DNA from: Halanaerobiaceae bacterium
GTDB taxonomy: Bacteria > Bacillota > Halanaerobiia > Halanaerobiales > Halarsenatibacteraceae
NCBI GenBank assembly: GCA_003554685.1
Contig: PWHA01000116.1
Location: forward strand, 1-9,915
Direction of reading: 5' to 3'
Length of the DNA: 9,915 bases
In this document: piece after piece, positions 1 through 6,514 of the stretch
How positions within the stretch are numbered: position 1 is the stretch's first letter
Layout of the letters: every line of letters begins with the position of its first letter
Translations under genes and position numbers: made by a program
Notes under the pieces: generated by a model
The model's input: the letters and a program-made list of their open reading frames with translations, nothing else
Database searches by the model: none
Told to the model about the DNA's origin: nothing

Positions 1-149
1 GGACAAGTATTAACAAATTAAATCATGTTGAAAGGTCCAAAGGAGTGCAGTTTAAGGGTTTTGAAAGTTAGTAAGTTAGTAAGGTTGAATTGTAACACAG
101 TAAGAAATAAGCAGTGAGCAGTAAAAAATAAAAACTTGGGGGTTTCAAA
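1..149. other. Upstream intergenic region with short direct repeats
   Basis: AT-rich leader before the first gene. It contains a perfect 8-bp tandem duplication, GTTAGTAA, at 67-82, and loosely repeated CAGTAA / GCAGT words between about 97 and 126. I could not assign a convincing -35/-10 pair. The promoter for the 273-aa gene is probably here or further upstream, but the sequence does not single out one site. A 30-codon reading frame from an ATG at 25 has no ribosome binding site and no recognisable product. Confidence 0.4.
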
Positions 150-971
150 ATGAAAAAATTAATGGTTTTATTTATTATGGTAGCTATGGTTATGGGGTTT
201 AGTTTTTCCGTTATAGCTTTTGAAGGGAACATTTTAGAAGCAGGAAATCAAGAGTTTACAATAGATGCAGAAGTGGAAATTGGCCCCTGGTCTAAAATTG
301 CTGTAACTCAAGAAAAAACTTGGTTTGTAGAAGATAGAGATGCTGAACCCTTGGTAGGGTTGCCTTTGACCGGTGAATATGGGCTTTATACTAATGATGG
401 AGTAGTATTTAGAGGTTTAGTTGAAGAAGCTTTTACTGATGGCAGCTATACTCCCGTTCATGTGGAAATTGGAGATAGCAATATAGAAAATAATACAAAT
501 CTTGGCAGAATTGAAATTGAAACAAATACTCCTTTAACAATGGAATTATATTGGGACACTGACCAAGCAAGTTGGTTGAATTCACCTACAGTCTTTGGGC
601 TTTTTGATAGAACTCACAGAATATTAACAGATAGTCAAACCGGAGATCCTAATTTAGAAATTGCCTTTTTTGATGCAAACCAGGCTTTAATGCCAGGTTA
701 TTTAGGATCTAAGAAATATGGTTTGGGTTCCTATGTTGGTTTCTTTGGAGACGTTGATTCAGGCTTTGAAGAAGGAAGAAACTTCAACGCTAGAGCTGAA
801 GGAATAGCAAACTCGGCAGAAGTCCGTATTGGATATGAACAATGCACTACCAGAGTATTTGATTTAATGATGGGTATTTATATAGAAAAAATCACTCAAC
901 AGGAAGCAAGATTATATGAGGGTGAAGTAGGTATTACTGTTGCGGCTTTGGAAACTGTAGATCCGAATTAA
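150..971 (+). CDS. Exported beta-rich protein, candidate pilin-like surface subunit
   Basis: The 273-aa product begins with a clear Sec signal peptide: a basic MKK start, a hydrophobic core to about residue 20 and likely cleavage after VIA (residue 23). The mature part is acidic, rich in Thr, Gly and aromatics, and predicted to be mostly beta strand with a single cysteine (C232). The end (about 252-267, ARLYEGEVGITVAA) resembles the last strand of fimbrial and spore-coat-U-type subunits, which often read like AGxYxGxVxVTV. The start codon is preceded by a G-rich site (TTGGGGG, 136-142), similar to the one before the next gene. The gene is first in the row and is followed by a long hairpin, as expected for a subunit made in excess over its assembly machinery. 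It is more AT-rich than genes 2-4. I do not recognise a named family; the subunit role is inferred from export, fold pattern and neighbours. It could instead be a soluble periplasmic or surface-layer protein. Confidence 0.6.
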   Translation: MKKLMVLFIMVAMVMGFSFSVIAFEGNILEAGNQEFTIDAEVEIGPWSKIAVTQEKTWFVEDRDAEPLVGLPLTGEYGLYTNDGVVFRGLVEEAFTDGSYTPVHVEIGDSNIENNTNLGRIEIETNTPLTMELYWDTDQASWLNSPTVFGLFDRTHRILTDSQTGDPNLEIAFFDANQALMPGYLGSKKYGLGSYVGFFGDVDSGFEEGRNFNARAEGIANSAEVRIGYEQCTTRVFDLMMGIYIEKITQQEARLYEGEVGITVAALETVDPN

Positions 972-1014
972 AATTATAATTCAAGAATTTAGTTGAAGTT
1001 GTGTAGTTTAACAG

Positions 1015-1052
1015 TGAAGTCTATGAGAAGATAAAACTTCTCATAGACTTCA
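1015..1052 (+). terminator. Perfect 16-bp hairpin, attenuator or leaky terminator
   Basis: TGAAGTCTATGAGAAG at 1015-1030 pairs perfectly with 1037-1052 around a 6-nt ATAAAA loop. It lies 44 nt after the stop of the 273-aa gene and about 40 nt before the next start. The following TTTAAAAT is only a weak U-tract, so incomplete termination or 3'-end protection of the upstream mRNA is more likely than a full stop. The minus-strand side has no T-run. A partial stop here would give much more of the first product than of genes 2-4. Confidence 0.6.
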
Positions 1053-1093
1053 TTTAAAATCATTAGAATTATGATTATGGGGGCATCAAAATT

Positions 1094-2611
1094 ATGAAAA
1101 AAAATATATTTTTGACATCTTTTATTTTAATATTATTAATTTTCTTTGCTCAGAAGAGTGTTTGTGCTTTAGGGGTTCGTCCGTTAGCTCAGGATTTAGT
1201 TATGAAACCAGGAAGCACACAAAATTTTTATTTAACTCTATTCCCAACTGACAGGCAACAAAATATTAGTATAAATCTTTATCAACCGAAACAAAAATTA
1301 GACGGAAGCCTTTCATATATTAGTTTAGAAGATTCTGATTTTGGAGCCTTAAACTGGGTGACAATTCAATCTCAAGTAGTAGTACCTCCAAATGAAGAAG
1401 TAAAAATACCAGTTACAGTTAATGCGCCTTTTGGCACTGCAGGCTCTTATAATGTAGTAGCAATGATTGAAGAGGAATCACCCGGAGATCAACCAGGAGT
1501 CCAAATTAGATTTCGTTACGCAGTAAGAATAAATATCGATATACCTCAACCCTGGTTGAGGGAGAGAATAAGTGTACTGGAGTTTGATCTTTTACCAGAC
1601 GATAGAGGTCGAGCACAGCTTTTGGCCCATATCGAAAATCCCAGTGAGCTTTCCTATGGTGCCCATGCAGAGGTAACAGTACGGGATGAAAATCGGCGAC
1701 TTGTAGAGAGAATTCCTTTAAGAACCGCTGTCGGTTCTCAGGGAACCAGAATTTACCCCGGGGCAGAAGTGCAGTTTAAAGAAGTAATATCGGCACCGCT
1801 ATTTCCCGGTGATTATGATCTGCGGCTTTTTATGCGCTACGCTGACGGTCGGCAGGTAATTCAAAGCAAACAGGTGACTTTAGGTGATGAGTTCTTAACA
1901 GAGGAAGCATTGAGGTATCTGGAGGTTAATCCAGAACGTTTTTCTTCTGAGATTAGGCCGGGTGGTGCAAATACCAGCATGATAGAATTAAGAAATTTAG
2001 TGGGTGAAGAAATTTACTTTGGGCTGGATACAGTAGAAGTTTTTCCGGGATATGAGCGCTCAATATTTTCCGAACTCGAATTTGACCTCAGGGGCAGCGG
2101 CCGCAATATGTTGATTTCTCGGGGTAATGATAGGCTAATGGCTCTGGTGAGAGCTCCCCGTGAAGGAGGACCAGGCGGCTATTACGGCAGTCTGGAAGTA
2201 GAGGTTTATTCTTCCGAAGGTGAATTATTGGAGACAAAGTTGATTGATATAGAAGCTGTGGTAGAAGGTGAGTTAATTGAGACATTAGAGTTAAGGGATT
2301 TGACCGCTTTAGTGGATGAAGAAGAAACTTTACTGAGTCTTTCGGTGAGAAACAGCGGCAACATCGCCTTTGCTCCCCGGGGAACAGCCTATATCTACAG
2401 TGATGAAGGAGAAATACTCAAAACAGTACCATTGAGTTTGATGGAAGATGTTGAACGTATACTACCCCATTTTTCCGGATTTATGACCGGTACAGTGGAA
2501 GATCTGGAGCCAGGTGAGTATACTGTTCAGGTAAGAACAGAACTGGCAGGAGAGATCATGACTGAAGAAGAATTTGTGGTAGAATTCAGCAAAGAGAACG
2601 GAGGTAATTAA
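1094..2611 (+). CDS. Exported multi-Ig-domain protein, fimbrial-chaperone-like
   Basis: 505 aa with a signal peptide of about 25 residues ending SVCA. Residues about 26-150 look like the N-terminal Ig domain of PapD-like chaperones and of the DUF916 (WxL-associated) family: an opening strand near LGVRPLAQDLVMKPGSTQ, a Tyr-containing strand after a DGSLSYI turn, the VVPPNEEVKIPVTVNAP strand pair, then GSYNVVAMIEEE. At least three further beta-sandwich segments follow, at about 151-265 (ends LFPGDYDLRLFMRY), 266-392 and 393-500 (SVRNSGNIAFAPRG, then LEPGEYTVQV). Classical PapD chaperones have about 230 residues and two domains, so this one is roughly twice as long. The start is supported by TATGGGGG at 1076-1083. 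The stop lies 2 nt before the secretin start, so the two are translationally linked. Likely role (inference): periplasmic binding or delivery of exported subunits to the outer-membrane proteins encoded next. Alternative: a structural surface protein made of Ig repeats. No enzyme motif is visible. Confidence 0.6.
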   Translation: MKKNIFLTSFILILLIFFAQKSVCALGVRPLAQDLVMKPGSTQNFYLTLFPTDRQQNISINLYQPKQKLDGSLSYISLEDSDFGALNWVTIQSQVVVPPNEEVKIPVTVNAPFGTAGSYNVVAMIEEESPGDQPGVQIRFRYAVRINIDIPQPWLRERISVLEFDLLPDDRGRAQLLAHIENPSELSYGAHAEVTVRDENRRLVERIPLRTAVGSQGTRIYPGAEVQFKEVISAPLFPGDYDLRLFMRYADGRQVIQSKQVTLGDEFLTEEALRYLEVNPERFSSEIRPGGANTSMIELRNLVGEEIYFGLDTVEVFPGYERSIFSELEFDLRGSGRNMLISRGNDRLMALVRAPREGGPGGYYGSLEVEVYSSEGELLETKLIDIEAVVEGELIETLELRDLTALVDEEETLLSLSVRNSGNIAFAPRGTAYIYSDEGEILKTVPLSLMEDVERILPHFSGFMTGTVEDLEPGEYTVQVRTELAGEIMTEEEFVVEFSKENGGN

Positions 2612-2613
2612 AA

Positions 2614-3843
2614 ATGAAAAAGCCTGGGGAAGTTCGGTCTGTCAAAATTAATATTATATATTTGGTGCTGGTGGTGATGCTGGGGTTTGGTCTTTTAATG
2701 AACCCAGCGGCTGCAGCAGCGGAATCTGTGGAGGAAGAGATGCCGCTGATATCTTCTTTCTTTTTTGAAACCGATATCAGAGAAGCACTTAATGAACTGA
2801 CATTGATTACCGGTGTTAACATTATTTATGACCAGACCGTTAGAGGAGCAGTAACCATGGATCTGCAGAATGTTCCTTTTGAAGATGCCCTGGAGATGAT
2901 CTTATTAAGCGGTGGTTATGTCTATCAAAAGATGGGGGATTTTTATTTGGTAAGTCTGCCGGATGCTCGCAGCCCTACTTTCAAGCAGTTTGCTCACAGC
3001 GAAGTTTATCAGCTGAGCTATACCACTTCCAGTGAAGTCATTTCTCTGCTGCCGGCATATTACAAGGATTACGTGCAGAGAAGTTCCCGGCGGGATAATA
3101 TCATCACCATAACCGCTCCGGAATCGGTGGTGCAGGAAATCAAGGATTATATCAAAATGATAGATACTCCCGAGGGTGAGGTAATGATTCAGGTGCATGT
3201 AACGGAAATATCCACTGAAGCTCTGAAAGAACGCGGGGGAGATCTCTTCGGTTTTCTGCGCGATGAAGGTGATTTGCCCGAGGATAATTATTACCACATG
3301 TTATATGAAAGAGCTAACTTTAACTATATGTTCGAGCAGGATTTTGGCTCCCTGGAGGGCAGGTTAAGACTTCTGTCCCAGACAGAGGATGTCAGTATAG
3401 AGGCCAACCCCAGAATACTCGTCAATGACCGCGCTACCGCCAACCTTTTCATTGGTGAAGAGCAGGTGGTATTTCTGGAAAGTGATAATGACAGGTCTCG
3501 CCTGGAAAGGGTAAATGTCGGTGTTGATGTCCGGGTTACTCCGCAGATTATAAATGATGAGATGATACGGCTGCAGATAAACCCCGACCTAAGTCACTTC
3601 AGTGAGGAAAGACAGGATAGATTGGTGGTTAAGCGCAGTGAACTGGACACAACTGTTTTTGCCCGCAATGGTGAAACTTTAAACCTGGCCGGAATGACTT
3701 TAGGCCGCGAAACTGAATTTAGTAGTGTCGTGCCCATACTGGGTGATATTCCTGTTATAAGGTGGCTGTTTAGACAGGAAACTGAGAGAGAGTCCGAGCG
3801 TGAATTGATTATATTCATCACGCCGGAAATAGTCAGGAAGTGA
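2614..3843 (+). CDS. Minimal secretin (type II/III secretion, PilQ family)
   Basis: 409-aa outer-membrane secretin. A long basic N-terminus and hydrophobic segment end in a poly-Ala stretch (about 31-36), where signal peptidase probably cuts. Residues about 45-115 form an STN-type N0 domain (FETDIREALNELTLITGVNI, then VPFEDALEMIL). Residues about 127-187 form one N1/NolW-type domain (VYQLSYTTSSEVISLL, then TITAPESVVQEIKDYI). Residues about 189-407 are the C-terminal secretin core, with ANPRILVNDRATANLFIGEE, VGVDVRVTPQI, ARNGETLNLAG and the hallmark VPILGDIPVIRWLF (373-386), ending ELIIFITPEIV. PilQ and GspD are usually well over 500 residues with several N-domains, so this is a stripped-down form with no pilotin-binding tail visible. 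The SD GGAGG at 2600-2604 lies inside the end of the preceding gene, and the next gene starts 4 nt after this stop. Known of the family: multimeric gated channels across the outer membrane. The cargo is unknown; the neighbours suggest the exported subunits of this locus. Confidence 0.93.
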   Translation: MKKPGEVRSVKINIIYLVLVVMLGFGLLMNPAAAAAESVEEEMPLISSFFFETDIREALNELTLITGVNIIYDQTVRGAVTMDLQNVPFEDALEMILLSGGYVYQKMGDFYLVSLPDARSPTFKQFAHSEVYQLSYTTSSEVISLLPAYYKDYVQRSSRRDNIITITAPESVVQEIKDYIKMIDTPEGEVMIQVHVTEISTEALKERGGDLFGFLRDEGDLPEDNYYHMLYERANFNYMFEQDFGSLEGRLRLLSQTEDVSIEANPRILVNDRATANLFIGEEQVVFLESDNDRSRLERVNVGVDVRVTPQIINDEMIRLQINPDLSHFSEERQDRLVVKRSELDTTVFARNGETLNLAGMTLGRETEFSSVVPILGDIPVIRWLFRQETERESERELIIFITPEIVRK

Positions 3844-3847
3844 GACT

Positions 3848-5149
3848 ATGAAGTATATTGAGCTGGTAACGAAAATTTTTTTCCTGACAGCTATATTTAT
3901 AGGATTGATGGGGGCTGGTGGTTTTACCGGGATTCTGCTGGCTGCAAATAATGCAACAACAGAGACTGAACAGGAACTGATAGATCTGGAACTCATAGAA
4001 TATCAGTTAAAAGTAGTGAGAATAGATGAATCTGATGTATCTCGGCTGGGTTTGAGCGGGTTGAGTCTGGAGCTGGATATGGAGGATGCTCTCTCATTCA
4101 TAACCGCTGATGGTCTGCTGGAGATAGCTGGCATAGGGGGTAGTGTTCTATTACAACTTGAGGCCTATCATGAAGTGGAGGAGAGCATTGAAGTAGCCAG
4201 TCCTTCTTTGATTACCCTTCTGGAGGAGTCGGTAAATCTGAGGTTGACTGAAGAGACTCTGCAGATTGATAGTGACCTGGTAGGGGGAAGAACCCGCGAA
4301 GAGGAATTTCTGGAAATTCGCTTAAAGCCGGAAAGAAAAGATGAAGAGGGCAGAGTTTTAACCGATTTGAGGGTGAGTTCCGGGGGCACTTCTACAGTTG
4401 ATACAAATTTTTGGAGCCAGCAGGAAAATATTAGTCTGGTAGGTATAGTAAACTGGAATCGCAGGACCCGGGTGAGAGAATATCTGGCCCGCGGCGAGAG
4501 ATTGAAAATGAGCACATTTGCCCTTTATGTCACTCATGACCTGGTAGATGTGGCAGAAGAAAGACGGCAAAATATTATCACCATGGACGGTCTCAGCCAG
4601 CTGCTGTGGCCGGAAGAGGAAGAGCTACAGGAACCAACCGCCCATTTTCAGTTTATATCCCGACCGGACCTGGAAATCCTCATAGTTGACTATGATCAGG
4701 AGGCGGGATTTCATCTGGCCACCGCTGGAGGGTTTCAGACCATCTCATTTGGAGCAGATTCCGTAGTTTCTGTTGTATATCAGGACCTGAGGCTGGGGCT
4801 CAGGGTCATCTGGGGCAGAACTCCCGAGACCCGGGAGATGGAAATTGCTCCGGTCATTGGTGAGAGGGTTTTTCTGGGCCCGCATCTGGAACTTTCAGGA
4901 TATTATTACCCGGTTTTTTTCAATCTGCAGCAGGGCAAATTTGAAGCAGTGCATGCTTTTGAATTCGAGGTGGCGGTGAAATATCAGCCTGTTTCTGCCC
5001 GACTCAGGTACAGCTCGGACCTGGGTGCCAGTGAACTTAGGGCTCTGCTGGGATATTCAGTCAGCGATGCAGTTACGCTAATTGCCGGTGCAGAAGGCTC
5101 GACAGAGGGAGTAGATCAATATTTAGCCGGTATCAGGCTTAGCTTCTAA
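3848..5149 (+). CDS. Secretin-like domain fused to a probable outer-membrane beta-barrel
   Basis: 433 aa with an N-terminal hydrophobic export signal ending near LLAA (about 33). Residues about 50-225 align by eye, segment by segment, with the core of the upstream secretin: YQLKVVRIDESDVSRLGL against MIQVHVTEISTEALKERG; VEESIEVASPSLITLLEESV against EDVSIEANPRILVNDRATA; LEIRLKPERKDEEGRVLTDL against VDVRVTPQIINDEMIRLQI; VREYLARGERLKMSTF against TTVFARNGETLNLAGM. The LGDIP hallmark is missing. After a Glu-rich joint (about 255-262), residues about 265-433 alternate hydrophobic and polar in repeated short strands (DLRLGLRVIWG, HLELSGYYYPVFFNL, FEFEVAVKYQ, VSARLRYSS, LRALLGYSV) and end in Phe, as many outer-membrane barrels do. 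The gene is coupled to the secretin by a 4-nt gap, with GGAAGTGAG upstream. It may form a mixed channel, a cap or an outer-membrane anchor with the secretin. The channel role is inference; the secretin relationship and barrel-like tail are read from the sequence. Confidence 0.65.
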   Translation: MKYIELVTKIFFLTAIFIGLMGAGGFTGILLAANNATTETEQELIDLELIEYQLKVVRIDESDVSRLGLSGLSLELDMEDALSFITADGLLEIAGIGGSVLLQLEAYHEVEESIEVASPSLITLLEESVNLRLTEETLQIDSDLVGGRTREEEFLEIRLKPERKDEEGRVLTDLRVSSGGTSTVDTNFWSQQENISLVGIVNWNRRTRVREYLARGERLKMSTFALYVTHDLVDVAEERRQNIITMDGLSQLLWPEEEELQEPTAHFQFISRPDLEILIVDYDQEAGFHLATAGGFQTISFGADSVVSVVYQDLRLGLRVIWGRTPETREMEIAPVIGERVFLGPHLELSGYYYPVFFNLQQGKFEAVHAFEFEVAVKYQPVSARLRYSSDLGASELRALLGYSVSDAVTLIAGAEGSTEGVDQYLAGIRLSF

Positions 5150-5206
5150 TACAATTAAGTGCCTTAAATAATGTAATCATCTGGTAGAAGTTGTCCCCAG
5201 GTTAGT

Positions 5207-5265
5207 GTCGGGCCATCTAGCCCTCGATGGCCTGACCTACTATAATAAATACTGACTCCGGGCTG
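5207..5265 (+). promoter_or_regulatory. Leader dyad with possible pseudoknot before the 371-aa gene
   Basis: GTCGGGCCATC (5207-5217) pairs with GATGGCCTGAC (5226-5236): 11 bp including one G-U, with an 8-nt loop TAGCCCTC. Loop bases AGCCC (5219-5223) are complementary to GGGCT (5260-5264), with an additional U-G pair (5218 with 5265), ending 5 nt before the GGAG ribosome binding site at 5271. That would make an H-type pseudoknot next to the SD. A TATAAT hexamer sits at 5241-5246, with no good -35 at the normal distance because the dyad occupies that zone. The element is therefore either an RNA structure in a read-through transcript or an operator over an activator-dependent promoter. No T-run follows the stem, so a plain terminator is unlikely. 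It matches no riboswitch consensus I know. Confidence 0.4.
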
Positions 5266-5284
5266 AAAAAGGAGATGATAGTTT

Positions 5285-6400
5285 ATGAGAAAGAGCAAAA
5301 GTAGTCTATTTAAAACAGTATTTTTTAAAAATTCTTTGTTTATTCTTACCCTCATTTTATTTTTGATTGCCATTATGATAACAACGATGACTCATAAGGT
5401 TCAGGCGGAAACTTTTGCATGGTCTCCTTTTATGGAAGATCCTCCTACAGCAACATTGACTATAAGGGTGAGATTTATTGATCCTGATGCTGAGGAAGCT
5501 GCAAAACCTGAGATAATTGATGCTGAATTTCTGGCAGATAGTTCGACGGTTTTAATAAGAATGGCTTATTCACTTTACGAAAGAGATTATTTGCCCGGTG
5601 ACCAGATGCGAAATAACATCGTTCTGCGCTGGCATGAGCAATCGGAGTGCGATAGTGATATTTTATTTAAAAGCAGTGACCTGATCAGATTTGGTAGTAA
5701 TATTTTTCAAGAAGATAAGATGTACACTGCAGGGAGTATTAGAGAAGAGCTTTTTAATTCCAGCATTCCTGCAGAAGCTGTGTTGATGGCTAGAAGCGGA
5801 GGAGAATATGTAAGTCTTGAAGATTTTAACTTTGCTCTTGGTAGCGGGGAGGAAAGTAGTCAGCTGAATTTTAAAATTGATGAATCATATCTGCGAAATG
5901 CTCGGTTACTGCCGGGTATTTATCGTGGCAGTTTAGAAAGCAATGTTTTTACAAAAGGTAGTGCCCCAAAAATTATTGTACATGTAGAGAATAAATTTTT
6001 TGCTGATAATGCCGGTGAATATTTAAATCTGGAGTTAGCGGAGGGTATCAGAGGAGGGTCAATTTCTCGTTCTCCTTTAAGCTTAGAGGATAGCACTATT
6101 AAGGAAAAATTAATAAAAGATGAATATGGTCTTAAATCACAGCCTGCCAGAGAAAACATGTTTGTTTCTCCAGAAAAATTAAATCAGAGGGATATTGAAA
6201 TGTTAATTGATTTGATAAAGCATGAATATAACAGGGAAAATTTTAGTAATGTTAGTTTAGAGAATATCTTTAGTTATCCATATTTAAATGGTTACAGTGT
6301 GGAAATTTTATCTGCAACTGAAATAGGTAGAGTAAATACTGGTGAAAACCTCCCATCAAAGAACGAAGAGTTAATTCAGATAACAGTTTTTAAAAGCTAA
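5285..6400 (+). CDS. Exported protein of unknown family, possible minor surface subunit
   Basis: 371 aa. A long basic then very hydrophobic N-terminus (about 10-36) ends in KVQA at 41, a good signal-peptidase site. The strong SD AAAAAGGAG (5266-5274) fixes the start. The mature N-terminal part (about 42-235) looks beta-rich: TATLTIRVRF, SSTVLIRMAYSLY, NNIVLRWHEQ, SSQLNFKIDE, and then LLPGIYRGSLESNV followed by PKIIVHVEN. That last pair recalls the closing strands of pilin or spore-coat-U-type domains. Residues about 236-371 look more mixed and contain a helical stretch (SPEKLNQRDIEMLIDLIKHEY). A lone cysteine is at 122. The gene follows the secretin operon after a structured leader and returns to the AT-rich composition of the first gene. 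I do not recognise a family. A low-abundance subunit, adaptor or periplasmic partner of the upstream system is the best inference. No catalytic motif is visible. Confidence 0.5.
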   Translation: MRKSKSSLFKTVFFKNSLFILTLILFLIAIMITTMTHKVQAETFAWSPFMEDPPTATLTIRVRFIDPDAEEAAKPEIIDAEFLADSSTVLIRMAYSLYERDYLPGDQMRNNIVLRWHEQSECDSDILFKSSDLIRFGSNIFQEDKMYTAGSIREELFNSSIPAEAVLMARSGGEYVSLEDFNFALGSGEESSQLNFKIDESYLRNARLLPGIYRGSLESNVFTKGSAPKIIVHVENKFFADNAGEYLNLELAEGIRGGSISRSPLSLEDSTIKEKLIKDEYGLKSQPARENMFVSPEKLNQRDIEMLIDLIKHEYNRENFSNVSLENIFSYPYLNGYSVEILSATEIGRVNTGENLPSKNEELIQITVFKS

Positions 6401-6514
6401 GAATAACCTAAAATAATTTTGTGAGTAATTTTTTAGTCTTATTTAGAGCCTGTAATAATCCATGTTTAATAAGTGTTTTTTAATAATTTATTACTGGGTC
6501 AGGAAAGGATGCTG

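Noticed and set aside
25..117. 30-codon reading frame upstream of the first gene
   Set aside because: No ribosome binding site, no recognisable product, and it runs through the short repeats.
1094..1170. Lipoprotein signal at the cysteine near the end of the 505-aa signal peptide
   Set aside because: The sequence before the Cys (QKSV) lacks the Leu and small residues of a lipobox; cleavage after the following Ala fits better.
2088..4570. Several antisense reading frames of 65-130 codons opposite genes 2-4
   Set aside because: They are shadows of well-supported genes, with no SD, low-complexity Ser/Leu-rich products and no domains.
5207..5236. Hairpin after the barrel gene as an intrinsic terminator
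   Set aside because: No T-run follows on either strand; CTACTATAATAAAT follows on the plus strand.
6473..6514. GTG at 6473 as the start of the Cys-bracketed two-domain protein
   Set aside because: It has no SD, and it places 14 extra residues before the basic start of a normal signal peptide. AGGAAAGG lies at the right distance from ATG 6515.
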